A stretch of DNA of 64,000 nucleotides. Source: Thuidium tamariscinum (Eukaryota; Streptophyta; Bryopsida; Hypnales; Thuidiaceae). Of the stretch, positions 45,950 through 57,214 are shown in pieces (within the stretch, counting starts at the first letter, position 1; each line of letters begins with the position of its first letter). The DNA is taken from the NCBI GenBank assembly GCA_947034885.2, contig OX344755.2, positions 5,024,501-5,088,500 of the forward strand, given 5' to 3'. The notes under the pieces were generated by a model. The model did not search any database. It saw nothing but the letters and a program-made list of their open reading frames with translations, and was not told where the DNA came from. The translations under genes and the position numbers were made by a program.

Positions 45950-47656
45950 CGGTACGGTGCACCTTTATAACACAAAATTCTCCAAAACGAAATTGGGAAG
46001 AAGAATACTCCAAAGGCAAGTAAGGCTAATATGACGACCACAAAATAAAGCCAGGCGAGGTTTCTCTTTTTGACAACTTCGATTTTCGGTTAGTGTTGCA
46101 CTCTATCTCCACGTTCAACTGGACAAAATCAATATATTCCCTTGGGTCCTATTCCTCGAAGCAGTTGTCCCACTTGCACTGCAGTCTGTTTGCATACAAA
46201 AGCGAATCAGAATCAGAATCAAAATCAACTGAACCCTCCCACACCTGCAAATTAATTCCTGTGATTGAAATCTATACATTCCACAGACACTCGTAAACAT
46301 GCGAAACACACAGTAGAAGTGCTGCTTGCTAGAAACAGTCCTAGAGAATAAATTAAAGAACTAAACATCCTTCCAGAGCTAGTGAGTTCCAAGCCTTACA
46401 AGGTAAGGTAAGCCACACTCTATTCACAGACCGTGAAGGCTCGCTCCTCTTTATGGATGGTCTTCTGCAAAGAGCCAATTTGTCTCCACTTCTGTAGAAC
46501 TCCAATAGTACTGACCACCGAGGCCAGCACCGACAAGGCAATGGGGCTCCACTTGTTGTGGCAGTACAAAAGCTCGACTGCGACACGGCCGTGAGCACCA
46601 CCCCTTGGAACACGCTGACGAATCCGACCACCTGGTACACCTCGTTCTTCAAACTGGCCACCCGCTTCTTCTTGCGCTCCACCCGACGGTTGTACCACTC
46701 CTCCTTGCGGTTTCACTCCTGCAGCGCTTGCCGAAAATGGGATTCTTCTCAATGTCCAGCAGATTCTTTAACTCCTGGTAGCAATCCGGAAATTTGGGAC
46801 GCCTCAACTTTTTCGCGTTCACATAAGAGATCTCGTCTTTCGCCGTTTCTTCCTCTTCAACAAGTTTCCTTCTCGCCTCCACCTTCTTCTTTCTGGACAT
46901 AAACCGCCACAACCCAGCTCGCTTGGCAGCTTCAGTCCTCTGTTGGGCTTTAATCTCGCGTGGATCCTCAACTTGAATACAACGGTCGTACGCTTTCCGA
47001 AACACGTTCTCGTCCAGAACCTCCAACAGGCGCTGCACCTCCACGTGCACCTCGTTCTTCGCCGGCAGAAGCTCCTCCAGCAGCGCCTGCTTCTTCTTGT
47101 CCCGTTGCTGGCTAGATTGCAAAACACTCTCCACCTAATATGGAATCTCCTCGTCCCCTTCTCCCGCAGAAGAAGAAGCCCCGTCCTCCTGTTGCGATGA
47201 TCTTCGATTATCCTCTCCACTAAGCTTCTTAAGATACTTCACCTTTGATGCCGCATCTTCCTCGCCTAGTTCCACCACAGTCGCTTAAGTCCACCGCCTG
47301 CTCCTTCCCTCCGTCCAAGTGATGCTTCACGACGTTCACCCACCGATCGGCTCTGGGCAGCTCCGCCGACAGTTCCCGTTGCTGCTCGGGCGTCAATGCG
47401 AGTTGTGACGTCCCGGTCCGAGCTCTGGGAAAGAGCTGCTGATCCAGTCAGCCCACAACTGGTCCTGGATAGCCTTGCGACCGACGACAAGCTCCCGAAG
47501 CTCCTGCGACAGCGCCCGCCGTTCCTCCTGGTGCCGATCGTGGAGCTCCTGCAGGACCTTTTGATACTCGGCCTCCCTCAGCAAGTGCCGTTCCGCTTCA
47601 CGTTGCTTGAGGTCAATAAGCCGAGTAGCAGTAAGAGTGACTGGCTCTGTTGCCAT
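45950..47656 (-). pseudogene. Coiled-coil/membrane protein pseudogene, cassette copy B
   Basis: This is the most complete view of the gene's 5' end: ATG at 47656 (MATEPVTLTATRLIDL), a Glu/Arg/Gln-rich coiled coil (LQELHDRHQEERRALSQEL), then a frameshift near GPGRHN, more coiled-coil sequence, an in-frame TAG about 47139 where copy C reads on, a 1-bp deletion near PIFGK and another near the SQS motif. Exon 1 ends at ACG|GTCTGTG (46432). Exon 2 starts at 46185 after AAACAG and has a 4-bp insertion causing a stop. Hydrophobic segments (GFVSVFQGVVLTAVSQ; VVILALLAFGVFFFPISFW) remain readable. Broken by at least five lesions, so not functional as this protein. Confidence 0.8.
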
Positions 47657-47793
47657 GGATGCGAAGTTACCAGCCAGACTCCAGGAGCGTTGGTTAGCTT
47701 GGTGTCGAGTGGCGTGCAAAGTCCGTCAACCAGAGGATCAGGGAGCCGAGACGGCGGCTGGGCAAAATCAAGAGAAACTGTGGAAAGCGACAC

Positions 47794-48101
47794 TAAGGTA
47801 GTATGCTCTACAAGCGACCATTTAAGAGTTGATTGCCTTTGGGGGGAAGCTAAACTCCTTGAATCACTTTTCAATAAATTTTCATAGGAAGGGAAATGGA
47901 ATTGGCATCTAACCCAAGTTGTTTCATCTTTTTTGGACTTGTGTAGAATTAGTTATGAATTCTTAAAGTTCAAATGTAGTAGTTACTAAAAGTGACCACT
48001 TGGTGAATATATACACCTCTAGTACATTGTAGAAACCAAAATGTACCTATGTGTCATGATCACTTTTAGAATAGCGCTTGCTTTTAGAGCATACTACCTT
48101 A
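47794..48101. mobile_element. AGGTAGTATGCTCTA-ended mariner-like MITE
   Basis: The element is 47796-48099 (304 bp) between TA dinucleotides, with ends AGGTAGTATGCTCTA and TAGAGCATACTACCT (15 bp, perfect). It lies about 140 bp upstream of the start codon of coiled-coil pseudogene B. Its interior is homologous to 51.1-51.4 kb (TCTAACCCAAGTTGTTTCAT-like). Confidence 0.75.
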
Positions 48102-48340
48102 TGTCCTGCTCCCACTCTCCGAAACTATACCGATTGCTGAAGTCTCGACATGGTCGTCAAATGGTACGTAATTCGTCGTCAAATGCAGGTCATGAGGTTT
48201 GACTGCAAAATGGGGGGCGTTGCACGACGACTTGCCATTTGACGAGCCGGTGCACAGTCTAGCTGGTTCACTCGTGACCCGAGGTAGAACTAATATAAGT
48301 GTGGTAAAGCAATGATGTCAACATTTGTCAGGAGCACACT
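48102..48340. other. Possible promoter-side sequence of cassette B
   Basis: A moderate-GC stretch with inverted pieces GTCGTCAAATGG and CCATTTGACGAG (about 48150 and 48233). It precedes the coiled-coil pseudogene beyond the MITE. No TATA box or transcript signal could be assigned. Confidence 0.25.
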
Positions 48341-48371
48341 TTTTTTCTTTTTTTTGGAAACAAATGAAATC

Positions 48372-48489
48372 ATGAAGCACAATTCAATTTTTTTTTTTTT
48401 TTTTTTTTTACACAAAAGAAACCGAATTTCATTGCAAAGAAAAAGAATACAACGCCCAGCCACAGGTGGCCTGGGAAGAATGAAGCACA
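48372..48489 (-). mobile_element. 5'-truncated LINE insertion with 10-bp duplication
   Basis: On the minus strand the sequence reads GGCCACCTGTGGCTGGGCGT, TTGTATTCTTTTTC, TTTGCAATGAAATTCGG, then a poly(A) of about 20. This is a standard plant L1 LINE 3' end. A perfect direct repeat ATGAAGCACA (48372-48381 and 48480-48489) flanks it. Only about 85 bp of the LINE was copied. Confidence 0.8.
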
Positions 48490-50060
48490 TTTCCAATACT
48501 GCTAGTATGGTGGATACTTTCTTTTATTTATAAATTTAACTCTGAGGTGCTCTAATCTATACATTAAATTAGCATGGTATATTGTTTGTTTGTTTGTTTG
48601 TTTTTCCAGACTTTGGATTCAAGCCTATTACCTAGATAATAGCTCATTATCTAAATGTCAACACATGGCATAGAACATGTGCTATGAGATGGAAAAGATC
48701 TCTAAAAGCTTAAATTAGAGATGACAAACAAAAATAATCAAAGATAGACTACACTAAAGAGATCATGACTTAGAAGACTGTACAAATTAGGGTATGAGAT
48801 AGATATATATCTCTACCTCATTTCTTCCCTTATTTGCTACTATTTTTTTATAGTGCATATACCATATGGTATGATGCTCCAAACAAACTAATATTATGAT
48901 TTGAATTATCTCACATAAAACCAAATTAAATATTTTGGATATATAGGTTATATACCTTTCAAAATATTTGAGCCACTCTTTAGATGGTTCTATAAAAAAA
49001 TTTACAGTTGTTTTGGACATTCATTAGTCCACTGGCAGTTTAACATTCATTTTTAGCTTCTATGACACCCAAAATGTTCCCTGGCTTCAAAAGAATTACA
49101 GCTTGCTTTATCCTTACTAAAATCAATGAAACCAAGTACTATGGATGGGATGGCTGGATGGCTTAATAACATACCCACCATCAAAGCTGATAATGGGCAT
49201 AGCCACCAAAACTCAGCCTGCATGTACTGTAACAAGCTCTGGCATATGGTACATAAATCAAGAGGTAAATTCAAAATCAAACTTGGATGAAAATTTCAGC
49301 AAATTACCTTCATCTTAATCACAAGTGAGCCAGTAAATAAAGTCCTCTTCTAGTGAGAAAAGAAACACCTTCCTTGCAAGGAATGCTTATTGCTGAGGAT
49401 ACTGTATTACCAAGGGAACAATAGCTTTTTTCAATCCTGCAAGTTTTTGAGAGAACTGTAAAGCAAAGGACTAGCAAAGGATGGCGTTGTCACAGTCTTC
49501 ACAGAACAGTCAGGTCTCAAGTTGTGTGTATGTTTTTTGTTTATTGCTTGAACATGTTTGTGGATGGTTTATTCAAACTTTGAGTTTTCATGCATTTTTC
49601 CAAGTTCTTTTCAAGTGAAAACGATAGCAAGTGAAGTGGTCTGCAGAAACCTGGTACATCCTCACTGACTTCATTGTGTGTGATTTGTCTTTGGGACGGG
49701 TATAGGTGAGGACCACTTCCTCTCGAAAATTTCTTGGAGTATGTTGATTGAATAGGGATGTTTTTCCCTACTTCTCAAAGTTACACATGTTATTTGCTGC
49801 ATTAGATGGGTTAATATTAGTTACAGTTACTAGATTTCTTGGATTGGTAGTAGTCATATGTACAGCCCTTGGCATTACATTGGCACTAAATTTACTTCAA
49901 AGCAATGATCAGATTTTGCTTGAGACTCAGGACTGAGATTATAAAACAATGAGCCTCTTAAGTTTGATGTCTTGGAAAAAATAGCTCTCATGAAAAGTAC
50001 AATGTGATGGGATAGAAGATGCTAGATAAGTACTCTGTATAGAGATGTTCCAGAAAAGGT
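48490..50060. other. Spacer with a (TTTG)n run and one hydrophobic small frame
   Basis: A (TTTG)n run occurs at about 48584-48602. At about 49787-49936 (+) an ATG-start frame MLFAALDGLILVTVTRF then LGLVVVICTALGITLAL would make a membrane helix pair. It has no neighbours or splice context and I do not call it a gene. Nothing else is supportable. Confidence 0.3.
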
Positions 50061-50062
50061 TT

Positions 50063-50265
50063 AATTGTTTGTTTGTTTGTTTGTTACGTTGAGATCTCCC
50101 GGACCGTGAGTCCCCCGGGTGTGTGTTTGGTACCGTCAAAAAGCCCTCGGCGAGGAGGGGTGCACGGGCTTTGATTCATGGTGTTCCAACCTACGGCATG
50201 AAAGTTATTGAATTTTGAAGTTTCTATACATTAAAAAAATGAGACCGTGGCAATGGCACGGGCCA
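50063..50265 (-). mobile_element. Possible retroelement 3' part ending in (CAAA)n
   Basis: On the minus strand a GC-rich block (CTCCTCGCCGAGGGCTTTTT, CCCGGGGGACTCACGGTCC, GGGAGATCTCAACG) runs into TAACAAACAAACAAACAAAC. GC-rich body plus short-unit tail is typical of SINEs or RTE-type LINEs. No Pol III boxes were identified with confidence. Confidence 0.3.
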
Positions 50266-50579
50266 CCCTAGTTTCTATGATGAACACATGAAGGTCCATA
50301 CCTGCTGCCCTGTTCTAAATTTTGGCCTGGCCTTGGATGCCGGACGTGCAACTTTCATCCAAGCTTAGGCTGTGGCTAGAAACCGACCTCAAGCTGCCCA
50401 ATCCATCTGGTCTAAATTTGATAGAGCTTGGTTAAGATCCCCTGTTTTAGCCTACAGAATTGATAGTACTATCATTTGGACCCAAAGGGGTCGTCCCCCT
50501 TGACTTCTTTTTTTTCTAGTTCTAGCTGCTTTCAGTTCTTTCTTGGCGCTCTGTTCTCTTCAATTGCCAATCCTCATGG

Positions 50580-50665
50580 CTTGGTAGGTTTGTATGGTGT
50601 GTTTTTTTCTTTTTAATGCAATGGCTCGTCCATTTGTTCAAAAATAAATAAATAAATAAATAAAA
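50580..50665 (+). mobile_element. LINE 3'-end-like tail with (AAAT)n
   Basis: TTTTTAATGCAATGGCTCGTCC, then TTTGTTCAAAAATAAATAAATAAA. The layout is the same as for the other LINE tails; the poly(A) has evolved into an AAAT microsatellite. Confidence 0.4.
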
Positions 50666-50932
50666 TTTGGCCTGGGAATAGCCTGGGTGTTGACACGAGT
50701 TTTTTGACCTCAGGCACCTCAAAATTTGCCTAGGAACTTTACATATGCCACTTCTAACATTAGTCGTCTCCAATTGTCGTCATGAATACATACGGTGTCA
50801 GCACAAATGCACTGAAAACAAGCCAGACACCCCTAAAGAAAAAAAATTGGATGAAAAGACCTTGTTTTCCACCCCTAGTGACTTTTCATTTTAATTCATT
50901 GTCCATTTTGTGGACATTGATGCACTCCAGGA

Positions 50933-52020
50933 TTAACTACTAAAGAATTAAATTGCATTTTTTTTTAGCAGCATGGCAATTTGGGGCGCCTCACTATAAA
51001 TGGAACTTTTATTTATTTTTCTTTGAAATTTTCATACAAAATGTACTTGAGGAATAGCGTTAAAGCCTAACAATTTTCATAACTTTTGACTAAGATAGGA
51101 GGTCTATAAATCAACCATATAAAGGTTGGAACTAAATTTTGGGGTGGTGAAACATCTTAAAATATTTTTCAATAAAATTTTCTCGAAAGACAAAAGGAAT
51201 AAGCATCTAATCCAAGTTGTTTCATATTTTTTGGAGCTTTGTAGAATTAGTTACAAATTTTTTAAGTTGAAAAAAAGTCATCATTTGCAATCATCAATAG
51301 CAACCACCCCTTGAAATGTGCAGATTTGGTACATTGAAGAAAGTAAAATTAACCTCTAATTCATGTTTGCTTTTAATGTCCAATTGGAGTTTGAGCCTCC
51401 TAGCTCACATGGTTAAAAAACTATTGTAGAATTTATGTAATTTTCATTGATCTTTGGGCAGACTAAAGAGGTCAAAAATTTCTAAAAAATCCATTTTCTT
51501 AAGAAATAAAAATTTGAAATTATCTTTCTAAGATTTATACTTACGCAAAAAGATTTGGATCATTCCATTTTTATTGATGAAATGAAAGTTGTTAGGATTT
51601 TTAGTTTGTGGGCACTTATAGATTCTCTAGTTTGCAATAAACTTTGAAAGTCCTTCATTTAATTCAATTTTCAATATTTTTGAAAGAAAAATATTGGATG
51701 TAGATTGTTTATAATAACATTACAGTCATTTGAATTGGCATTTTTTAATTTAATAACTAAATTCTTTACAATTTAGTATTTTGAATCTTTTTCTATTTCT
51801 TACTACTTACTAATTTTTTCCTATATGTTGTATGATTCCAAATAGTCTGAAAATTGTCAAGCAGTAGCCAACTTGCCTTGAAGAATGATTATTAAGACTA
51901 ACCACCATTTAGGACATTTTTTTAATATAAATCTGACCTACTAAAGTATAGTTGCTTGATTTTTTGCACGACCAATTTTTTTTTATCAATTTAAACACTA
52001 ATATCTTGTAGTGAATGAAT
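50933..52020. mobile_element. TTAA/CCCCTAAA-family element, right end missing, with nested MITE
   Basis: TTAA (50933-50936) is followed by CTACTAAAGAATTAAATTGC and the family's GCAGCATGGCAATTTGGGG start. The body follows the 17.2-kb element to about 52015 and then stops. It is interrupted at about 51095-51405 by a MITE related to 47796-48099 (ends TAGGAGGTCTATAAA / TTTGAGCCTCCTAGC). Confidence 0.55.
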
Positions 52021-52288
52021 TCTAAGCAATGCTTTCCTTTTTTCTTGAAAAAAATGAAACACTTCAAAGTTCAAAGCATTTTCATCTGCAATAAAGTCTC
52101 CTTTGCTTGTATCAAGAAAAAAAAATTTGTATTTTCTAGTGATAAGTGAAGCTCATTATATACACGTAAGTTGGTCTACTTCCTAACACCTCATGCATAT
52201 ACAATGAGCTTTTCATCTACATTGAAATCTCAAACCAAGTTAAAAATACCATTCAAGCAATGAAAGGTAGTTTTCAAAAAATTGAAAG

Positions 52289-53576
52289 TTAACCACTGAA
52301 TGTATCTGACTATGTTTTCACCAAAAACACTTCAAAATTGCCAATTCTAGTATAAGATCCAAATTTTGGGAGAAAAAACAAGTTTAAACACACATAACTA
52401 AAGGATCTCATTGTACATTCATTTAAAAAGATGCAGAAAAAAGTTTCAAAAATTTCTACCATATAGAATGTAAGATATTGACATAAGGGGAGATTTGAGG
52501 GTAACGGAAGGTTGTTTCAAGGTTGTTCCTCTACCTATTCCATGTGCTATCTTGAAATAATAAATCAGCCTATAATGGCTAAATTTTTCAAAATTTCAAA
52601 ATTTTATTTACTTATTTATTTTCATTAATTCAAAAAGTATTAAGAAACCTAAAATTAATTTTTTTTAATTCAATATTTTTTAAATAATTAAAAAATTACT
52701 TTAAAAAAAATTACTATTCATAGCAATCTCTCAACCACATCAAATTGTTGATATGGCATGTTCCCACAATTTGGGAACTCAAGATAACTTGTGGTTTTTT
52801 TATGCCCTCAAATCTCCTCTAATGTGTCAGAATTGACATAAATCTTTTTTGGGACCTATAGAAAATTAGACAATTGCACTTCATAAAGTCACACAAGTGT
52901 TCAAAATGGTAGTGTTTTCTTTAAATCATTCTTCAAAGCAATTTGTATACATGTTTGAAAATTTTTAGATCATTTGGAATTTGTACACCATATAGAAAAA
53001 TTATAATAAATAGAAAAAACTAAAAATTGATTCAAAATACTAAATTATTAAGAATTTATTTATGGAATTGAAAAAGCCTATGCCAAATTGCCAATGGTTG
53101 TAGTTCAATAATAAAAAAATTACATCTAATGTTTTTAATTTTTTGAAAACATTGAAAATTGAATTGAATAAAGGACTTCAAATTAAAGGAGAATTTAGAG
53201 TAGATTATTTATAACTACCTACAAACTAAAATTCTTCATAACTTTCATGTCATTAATCAAAATGAAATGATTCAAAGCTTTCCACATATATATAAATCTA
53301 AAAAATCAATTTTGAGTTTGTATTTCTTAAAAAAATCATTTTTGAAGAATTCTTTTGAGCTACCTTAGTTGCTTGCTAAATAATGAAAATGAAATATCAT
53401 ATAATAATCTTTTAATCATGTAGTCAAAAGTTATGAAAATTGTTGAGCCTTGAAGCTACTTCTAGAGCCCATGTTGTTTGAAAATTTCAAAGAAAAAAAA
53501 TAAAAATTCCAATCATAGTGAGCCACCTAAAATTCCTCTCCTGTCAAAAGACACAATTTGGGCATTTAGGCATTAA
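52289..53576. mobile_element. TTAA/CCCCTAAA-family element, inverted, with nested MITE
   Basis: The element is 52293-53572 between TTAA at 52289-52292 and 53573-53576. Left CCACTGAATGTATCTGACTA is the family's right end; right ...GGGCATTTAGGCA is its left end, so the copy is inverted. It is interrupted by a CATTAG-type MITE (52480-52826). Confidence 0.6.
52480..52826. mobile_element. CATTAG-ended MITE, copy 3 (nested)
   Basis: AAGGGGAGATTTGAGGGTAA at the left and GCCCTCAAATCTCCTCTAATG at the right form the TIR seen at 11.8 and 19.8 kb. It is inserted inside the TTAA element, so it is younger than that insertion. Confidence 0.55.
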
Positions 53577-54357
53577 ATTTTTTGTAGTTCTATTTTGTAG
53601 CAAAGTAAACTTGATGTGGTGCACTACATTTTTCAATCGCAATTCCAATCCCTCTAAGAGTCCTTCATTTACCATTTTGCTATAACATAGATGACTACAA
53701 TACGCATTGGCTACATCTCAAAAGCATGCCAAACAATCTGCTTTTGCACCTCTATCATGTGCCAACCATGGAGTTAATCTTAGTAACATTGCCATCAATT
53801 TTGCAAAATCAGACTACAACATGAAGAAGTGGTGAGGCAATTACTTCTTGCAAGATGTAGTGGTGCACTCAAGATTCAATGCTCTACACTAGCAACTCCA
53901 TAAAATCCTTTGCTAAAGTTCTTTTTTTCACACCTCTCATTAGCCTCTACATCCTCCATTAAAGTCATAGTCGAATTTGACCAAGTTGGTGTGAATGTAA
54001 TATTGCATGCTACAAAGGCATCTATTGCTTAACAAATATACACTACTAGAAAATGATGTCCAAATCAACAAAAAATCAACAAATTTTTGTTAATTTGGGT
54101 ACTGTATTGACCGTTTTCACAAAATTTTGTTGATTTGGCACTAGTTAACAAAACAGTGACAAATTTTTTGTTGATTTGGGTAGTGCAATGTCCAAATCAA
54201 CAAAAAATTTAACACTTATTTGTTAACTAGGAATTTCAAAAGTTTCATATAAGTTTCTTCATTTGTGCAATGTCTAAATAACCGTGCTTGAAATTTTATG
54301 CAAAAACAAATGCTTCTTCCCAAGTCAATCATTCAAAATTCAGTGTTTTTGAACATC

Positions 54358-54706
54358 AGCAGACTTTGGTGGCCATTTTTTCATAGTAAAACAACTTTTT
54401 TGAGAAAACTTTAAACTAATGAAAGTTGAAAAATAAAATTATCTTTCATCTCCAAAAATCCGTTTGAGATTTCAAGTTTCCAATAAAAAGTTATGGACAA
54501 AAATCAGAGAAGGATTAAAGAGGACATTGTATTTGACATTTTAAGAAACCTTCTCTGAATTCTATCCATAACTTTTTATTGGAGACTTGAAATCTCAAAA
54601 GGATTTTTTTAAATGAAAGTTTGTTGTATATTCCAACTTTCATTAGTTGAAAGTTTTCTTAAATAAGTTTTTTTTCTATGTGTAAACGGCCACCAAAGTC
54701 AGCTTA
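54358..54706. repeat. Hairpin inside the CACTA element
   Basis: Arms of about 150 bp: CAGACTTTGGTGGCC at 54359 pairs with GGCCACCAAAGTCAGC near 54690, and pairing continues to GAGAAGG / CCTTCTC at 54504/54552. It is related to the hairpin at 12.96-13.34 kb (shared ATTTCAAG-TCCA--AAAAGTTATGGA). Confidence 0.75.
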
Positions 54707-54784
54707 TTTTAACATAACAAAGACAAACGAAAAGGAAGAAGTAGCTAAATTAATTCTAATTTCATTCTAAATCACTTGTGGTTA

Positions 54785-54950
54785 TACATGTTGTAGTGGT
54801 TTAGGCCTTTGGACCTCAACCTTGTGGTCCAAGGTTCAAACCTTGTGGACGGCGGCCGTCTGCGTGGCGGGGCTGCCTACGTGGCCTGCCCGCGTGGTGG
54901 GTTGGATTTTGCTGACGTGGCAGATGCCACGTGGCAGATTCTGATTGATA
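54785..54950 (+). mobile_element. Possible tRNA-derived SINE head
   Basis: TTGTAGTGGTTTAGGC resembles Pol III box A, and GGTTCAAACC about 35 bp later resembles box B, with tRNA-like folding between (TTGGACC / GGTCCAA). A GC-rich body follows (GGACGGCGGCCGTCTGCGTGG). It could be a SINE inserted in the CACTA element; no poly(A) or duplication was identified. Confidence 0.35.
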
Positions 54951-55129
54951 AAAAAAATTATGTTTTCAAAACTTTCTCATGAATGTCCAAATTAACAAAA
55001 AAATGAACATCCAAATCAACACTTCTCTGTTCTTGTAAGTCCGGGACAACACGTCCAAATCAACAAAACATATGAACAGTTTTCTGTTAAATTTTTGTTG
55101 ATTTGGACACGATTTTTCTAGTAGTGATA

Positions 55130-56631
55130 GAAGTGATGGAAGGAACAATACAACTTTAAACATGATAAGGGATGGGGTGTAGAGCAATTTTTTCAAAATG
55201 AGCTTAACAAGTAAAAAGTAGCATTAATTTCAAGGCCAAGTGGGAGTGTTGGTGGCAATGTTCTTATGCATGATTGCAAGATAGGGTTGTCCTATTCATT
55301 GCTACATAGAAAGTAACTAAGTTTCCATTAGTCATAATTTGTAGAGCATGAAGCCAAAGTACTTGGAATTTTAATTTCTATTTATCTAATTTGTCATACT
55401 TTGCAATTTAGGAGTTACAATACTATAGAACACCCAAAATTAATAATCTAGAGTTGAAAAATTTGCCACCTATTTCCACACTAGAGTTGCATGTACCAAT
55501 AAAAAAGAACCTTTAATTTTTTTTAATTTTGGCCTACATATGCATGCAAATAGAAGTCCCTTGCATACATCATTTTGAACATTGAAGATGGTTTTAAGAT
55601 CATTCTTTCAAATGGTGAAATCTCTTCACCATAAGGTCTTTCCAAATGATCAATTTTTAGTTTCTTAGAAAATTATTTTCCTATTTTTTACAAATTAAAA
55701 CATCATTTGAGTATCTATTTTCATATGATTTTTCCACTTTCTAGTTCTCTTACTTAGAGAGATTTTCTATGTTTTTCCTTCCTAGGGTCTCTTCTTCTTA
55801 AAGGTGCATACATTAAAATATATTTTTTAATCACATTTCAAGAAATTATTTTTCTAATTATGAAGTGCTCCCAAAATAATCATGAGTACTATTCAAAACG
55901 AGACCAAAAAAATGATAGGTGTTCTTTGCAATGACCCTAATTAGCTATTTTCTTTTGGTTACCATATTAAGTAGGTTTTTCAATAAAAGAGTTTGTTTTA
56001 TGTATATAAAAAAATGGATTATTTTCATTTGATCTTTTGTGTGCATTTTCTTTTATGCTATATCCACATGATTGACTTAATCCCTAAAGGTCAATTGTCC
56101 AATGAACATGTATTTGATAACCTAAGTTGGTTTTTATGAAGTCAATCTTGGTAAGATGATTACAAATTTTGGCAAGAGGTGTAAACATATCCCTTTAATA
56201 GGAATATGATTTTTTTCCAATAGGATACTTCGGGATTAGGAGTTATGTTGCCTTGCATTTTTTAGGCCTCCTATAGGTAATTTGGGCATCTTTTGCTAAA
56301 ATCCCATTGACTTTTGATTTTTGGCACCTAACTAATAAAATATGGCATACAATTTTTCAAAATTTTTTTTGTTAGCAAATCACATTCTAAAAGGGTCAAA
56401 TTTTATTAGCTAAGTGACAACTATTTTGAAAAAATATATTTTCTATTTTATTTTGAGGCCCTATTATCTTGCAATCTTTAATGTTAAAGTTCTTGAAATC
56501 TATTCCTACATATTTCAAATGTTATCTCTAATTTTTTACCATTTTTATTTGAAATAAAAAAAGGTTCCTCATTGTACAAAAAATCATCAAAAATTGGCTA
56601 GTGTATTGCCAATCCTCTTAATCTCCTTGCA
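55130..56631. other. AT-rich spacer with a fragment of the 9.1-10.7 kb element
   Basis: Positions about 55640-55940 match about 10140-10430 in the same orientation (TTTTCCTATTTTTTACAAATTAAAA; CCTTCCTAGGGT). The outer ends are lost. Nothing else is recognised. Confidence 0.45.
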
Positions 56632-57214
56632 TTAACCCATTAAGGACCGGTCGACCACTTTTGGGTTGATTTGAGGACTTTTTGTCTCATATAATTTGTA
56701 GAACATTTGATCTCAAAAAACTTAGAGAAGAACGCATTTAGAGTGTCTTTATGCGCATCTAACAAAACCAATTTCAAGAGAATGTGTGCAAAAATGAGTG
56801 AGTTGTGCTTGGCCAAACTTGAAATGGTCCAACCTTTCATATTGAAATTTTCAATGAAAAATGCATATTTTATAGAAAGGACAATTATGTGTGTATTTGA
56901 AATAATAAATTGAAAGGTTTTGGTCAATTTCCAGACAATATATTCAAATCTATATCCAATTGTAGCAAACCCTAATTATAACCAGTGCCAAAGGGTGTTT
57001 ATGACACATCAATGTTTGAAGAGTAATTACAAAGACATGAACCGTTGGATCACTTTTATTTTTTGTGTGGTTCAAGGATTTAACCCATGGAACTCATTTA
57101 TTCAATCCGATCTAGGATTACATCTTTCAAAAAGGCAAAAAATTGCACTTTTTGAGAATTGTGTTCAAAAACTACGTACGCCCCCTAAATCAACCACGGT
57201 CCTTAATGGGTTAA
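56632..57214. mobile_element. TTAA-bounded piggyBac-like element, perfect 14-bp ends
   Basis: The element is 56636-57210 (575 bp) between TTAA at 56632-56635 and 57211-57214. CCCATTAAGGACCG at the left is perfectly inverted at the right (CGGTCCTTAATGGG). This is the cleanest member of the TTAA set. Open frames on both strands are short and unlike transposase. Confidence 0.8.

Larger units (their letters stand above)
42750..47790. repeat. Cassette duplication, copy B
   Basis: This segment aligns with 59.66-64.0 kb (copy C) and, in its middle, with 5.2-8.7 kb (copy A), all in the same orientation. The left boundary is set by a shared TTCAGTCATGGGCATTGCA near 42773 and 59688. Copy B has two MITEs inserted near that end that copy C lacks; copy C has one that B lacks. 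Confidence 0.8.
54038..55129. mobile_element. CACTA element, non-autonomous, 1086 bp
   Basis: The element is 54041-55126. It begins CACTACTAGAAAATGATGTC and ends TTTTTCTAGTAGTG, with ATA on each side (54038-54040, 55127-55129), the 3-bp duplication of CACTA/En-Spm transposons. GTCCAAATCAACAAAA-type motifs are repeated near both ends (54059, 54191, 54986, 55052), the subterminal transposase-binding pattern of this superfamily. No transposase. The centre holds a 350-bp hairpin and a possible SINE. Confidence 0.85.

Noticed and set aside
47396-47887. 163-codon plus-strand frame opposite pseudogene B
   Set aside because: It runs antisense to the coiled-coil coding region and into a MITE; the minus-strand reading has the ATG and homology to copy C.
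48390-48410. Long T run as a regulatory or telomere-like tract
   Set aside because: It is the poly(A) of a minus-strand LINE insertion with target-site duplication.
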